NCBI GenBank assembly: GCA_964383325.1
Contig: CAYLGY010000004.1
Span: forward strand, 1 to 61,260
Direction of reading: 5' to 3'
DNA: 61,260 nt
Origin: CAYLGY01 sp964383325
GTDB taxonomy: Bacteria > Pseudomonadota > Alphaproteobacteria > Rhizobiales > Rhizobiaceae
How positions within the stretch are numbered: position 1 is the first letter of the stretch; every line of letters begins with the position of its first letter. The position numbers were made by a program, and so were the translations under genes. Positions 59,955-61,260 of the stretch are shown in pieces. A model generated the notes under the pieces. It did not search any database, was not told where the DNA came from, and saw nothing but the letters and a program-made list of their open reading frames with translations.

Positions 59955-59970
59955 TTAACACATTCTTAAC
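59955..59970 (+). promoter_or_regulatory. CtrA-type box upstream of the transglutaminase-like gene
   Basis: TTAACACATTCTTAAC, an exact TTAA-N7-TTAAC. It lies 30 bases before the start codon at 60000. CtrA is the alphaproteobacterial cell-cycle response regulator, and this spacing is its consensus. The site differs from the N8-type repeats at 29.2 and 30.0 kb. Confidence 0.6.
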
Positions 59971-59999
59971 GAGCTTGATGGGGATTGTGAGAGGGCGGA

Positions 60000-60599
60000 A
60001 TGGCTGCGGCGAGGGCAGGGGTGTGTGGCTTGTTGGCCGGCGCGGCGATGTGGGCTTCCGCGGCGATGGCCCTTCCAGCTTCCATGATGACCGGTGACTA
60101 TACGTCCCAGCCCATCGGACATTACGATTTCTGCGAACGCTACCCGGTCGAATGCCGCATCGAGATTGCCGACAAGGGCCCCTTGCAGATGTCCCGGGAG
60201 ATCTGGGAGCTCATTGTCGACGTCAATGTCGGCGTCAATGAATCGCTCACGCCCATGGATGACCTCTCCCTCTACGGAACCGAGGAATTCTGGGAATATC
60301 CAACCGATGTCGGCGATTGCGAGGACTATGTTCTCGAAAAGCGCCGCCTGCTGCATGCAGCCGGGATTTCGCTTTCGAACCTGCTGATTACTGTCGTCCG
60401 CAAGCCGGACCGGGAAGGTCATGCGGTGCTCACCGTGCGCACGGACCATGGCGATTTCATTCTCGACAATCTGACCGATACCGTCCTGCCCTGGCAGGAA
60501 ACCCGTTACAGTTTCCTCAAGCGGCAGGCTTCGACCCATACGGGGCGATGGGTGGCCATAGACGGATATCTCAATCCGCTGGTCAGTTCGCTCGACTGA
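60000..60599 (+). CDS. Transglutaminase-like cysteine peptidase (BTLCP)
   Basis: A 199-residue exported protein. Signal peptide: VCGLLAGAAMWASAAMA. The catalytic triad of the bacterial transglutaminase-like cysteine proteinase family is visible: Cys in GDCEDYVLEKR, His in GHAVLTVRTD and Asp in FILDNLT. Family members such as LapG cleave surface adhesins at the inner membrane face, but no LapD-like partner is adjacent. The CtrA box upstream suggests cell-cycle timing. Confidence 0.92.
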   Translation: MAAARAGVCGLLAGAAMWASAAMALPASMMTGDYTSQPIGHYDFCERYPVECRIEIADKGPLQMSREIWELIVDVNVGVNESLTPMDDLSLYGTEEFWEYPTDVGDCEDYVLEKRRLLHAAGISLSNLLITVVRKPDREGHAVLTVRTDHGDFILDNLTDTVLPWQETRYSFLKRQASTHTGRWVAIDGYLNPLVSSLD

Positions 60600-60762
60600 G
60601 CGTCCGCACGGCCCTTCTGATTCGGCAGCGCCTGGTTGGTTGACGGTTCCGTCCGGCAGCCTATGCGTGCATCTTTTCCCTGGTCGTTACTCGCTTCATT
60701 GCATTTTCGCCACCTGTTGCATTCGAGCTACAGCGATGCATTTGCCCAGCCTGGCGCTGAAA

Positions 60763-60794
60763 TGAAAAGGGCGGCATTGCTGCCGCCCTTTTCA
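60763..60794. terminator. Bidirectional Rho-independent terminator
   Basis: GAAAAGGGCGGCA (60764-60776) pairs with TGCCGCCCTTTTC (60781-60793) around TTGC. The A-run and T-run flanks allow function on either strand. It lies 26 bases beyond the groEL stop and would also end any + strand transcript. Confidence 0.85.
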
Positions 60795-60819
60795 CATTCT
60801 GTCCTGCAAGGAGAGTGGA

Positions 60820-61260
60820 TCAGAAGTCCATTCCGCCCATACCGCCGCCGGGCATTGCCGGAGCTGCGGCTTCCTTCTTCGGCAGTTCCGCAACCATGGC
60901 CTCGGTGGTGACCAGCAGACCGGCGACCGAAGCGGCGTCCTGCAGCGCATGGCGAACCACCTTGACCGGGTCAACGATACCCATGGCGATCATGTCGCCA
61001 TATTCGCCGGTCTGGGCGTTGTAGCCGTATGTGGTGCTGTTCTCGTCCAGTACCTTGTCGGCCACGATCGACGCTTCCGCACCGGCATTGCTCGCGATCT
61101 GCCGGATCGGGGCCTGCAGGGCGCGGCGGATGATGTTGATCCCCGCTTCCTGGTCGGCATTGTCGCCCTTCACGGTGATGGAGCGCGAAGCGCGCAGCAG
61201 CGCGGTGCCGCCGCCCGGAACGATGCCTTCCTCGACCGCGGCGCGGGTGGCGTTCAGCGC
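60820..61260 (-). CDS. groL: Chaperonin GroEL, C-terminal part
   Basis: The last 146 codons of groEL; the gene continues past the right edge of the window. Seen are LNATRAAVEEGIVPGGGTAL, then LRASRSITVKGDNADQEAGI, YGYNAQTGEYGDMIAMGIVD, TTEAMVAELPKKEAA and the GGMGGMDF tail. ATP-dependent protein-folding chamber with GroES. groES should lie outside the window to the right. Confidence 0.97.
   Translation of the reverse strand, partial: ALNATRAAVEEGIVPGGGTALLRASRSITVKGDNADQEAGINIIRRALQAPIRQIASNAGAEASIVADKVLDENSTTYGYNAQTGEYGDMIAMGIVDPVKVVRHALQDAASVAGLLVTTEAMVAELPKKEAAAPAMPGGGMGGMDF

Noticed and set aside
1..61260. CRISPR arrays, prophage, integrases or transposases
   Set aside because: No regularly spaced direct repeats and no recognisable phage or transposase proteins were found anywhere in the window; the only decay signs are next to the assembly gap.

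Overview
This is a GC-rich, densely coded stretch from an alphaproteobacterium, most likely a member of the Hyphomicrobiales (Rhizobiales). The main reasons are the ALAS-type (Shemin) 5-aminolevulinate synthase, the small DUF6460, DUF2852 and DUF1330 proteins, an Omp25/31-like beta-barrel, an IF-3 with a rare ATT start, exact GGAAC-N16/17-CGTT promoters of the alphaproteobacterial general stress sigma factor (EcfG), and a TTAA-N7-TTAA CtrA box. I cannot name the genus. One 100-base run of N (43212-43311) shows that this is a scaffold joined from two contigs. Layout. 0-4.6 kb: threonine ammonia-lyase, an LLM flavin oxidoreductase, hemA and DUF6460. 4.8-11.4 kb: a complete dipeptide/oligopeptide ABC transporter in the order ATPase-ATPase-binding protein-permease-permease, translationally coupled to a 3-methyladenine DNA glycosylase and a small membrane protein. 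11.5-15.7 kb: a bacterial NHEJ locus with ku and a three-domain ligD, convergent with a second ku. 15.7-23.1 kb: a stress block (second ku, a small unknown protein, DUF892 ferritin-like, DUF421, cytochrome b561) and a caa3-type oxidase module (subunit II with a cytochrome c domain, fused subunits I-III, a small membrane protein, CtaG). Four exact EcfG promoter matches lie in its two divergent intergenic regions. 23-29 kb: a SleB-like hydrolase, then a GntR regulator and an ABC transporter of the iron/aminoethylphosphonate type ending in a HisN-like phosphatase. 29.2-37.1 kb: a TetR-type regulator and a seven-gene catabolic operon (epimerase-like protein, NMT1/SsuA-type ABC transporter, dimeric-barrel protein, FAH-family enzyme, GMC oxidoreductase). 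Three copies of one inverted repeat, TTAA(G/T)-N6-CTTAA, flank the regulator gene; two of them overlap promoter -10 elements. 37.2-42.2 kb: Hsp20, then an anaerobic-type arginine deiminase operon (YfcC permease, arcA, arcC, no arcB) behind a well-placed FNR/FixK box, and a GNAT acetyltransferase. 42.2-44.6 kb: a DUF6065 protein, the assembly gap, a truncated beta-barrel fragment and a frameshifted VIT/CCC1-family pseudogene, followed by a glycine-rich membrane protein. 44.8-52.1 kb: a methyltransferase, a BCCT transporter, tRNA-Gly(CCC), an AI-2E family transporter, a 51-residue gene, an outer-membrane barrel and an orphan TRAP binding protein. 52.1-61.3 kb: housekeeping genes including mutL, infC, an alpha/beta hydrolase, DUF2852, an M48-like protease, an FMN reductase, pyrF, DUF1330, an intracellular PHA depolymerase, a CtrA-linked transglutaminase-like peptidase, and the 3-prime end of groEL. 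The strongest leads are two regulatory readings made directly from the bases. One is the EcfG promoters tying DNA end-joining, ferritin-like, membrane and terminal-oxidase genes into one stress regulon. The other is the TetR operator triplet controlling a catabolic operon whose substrate I cannot identify.
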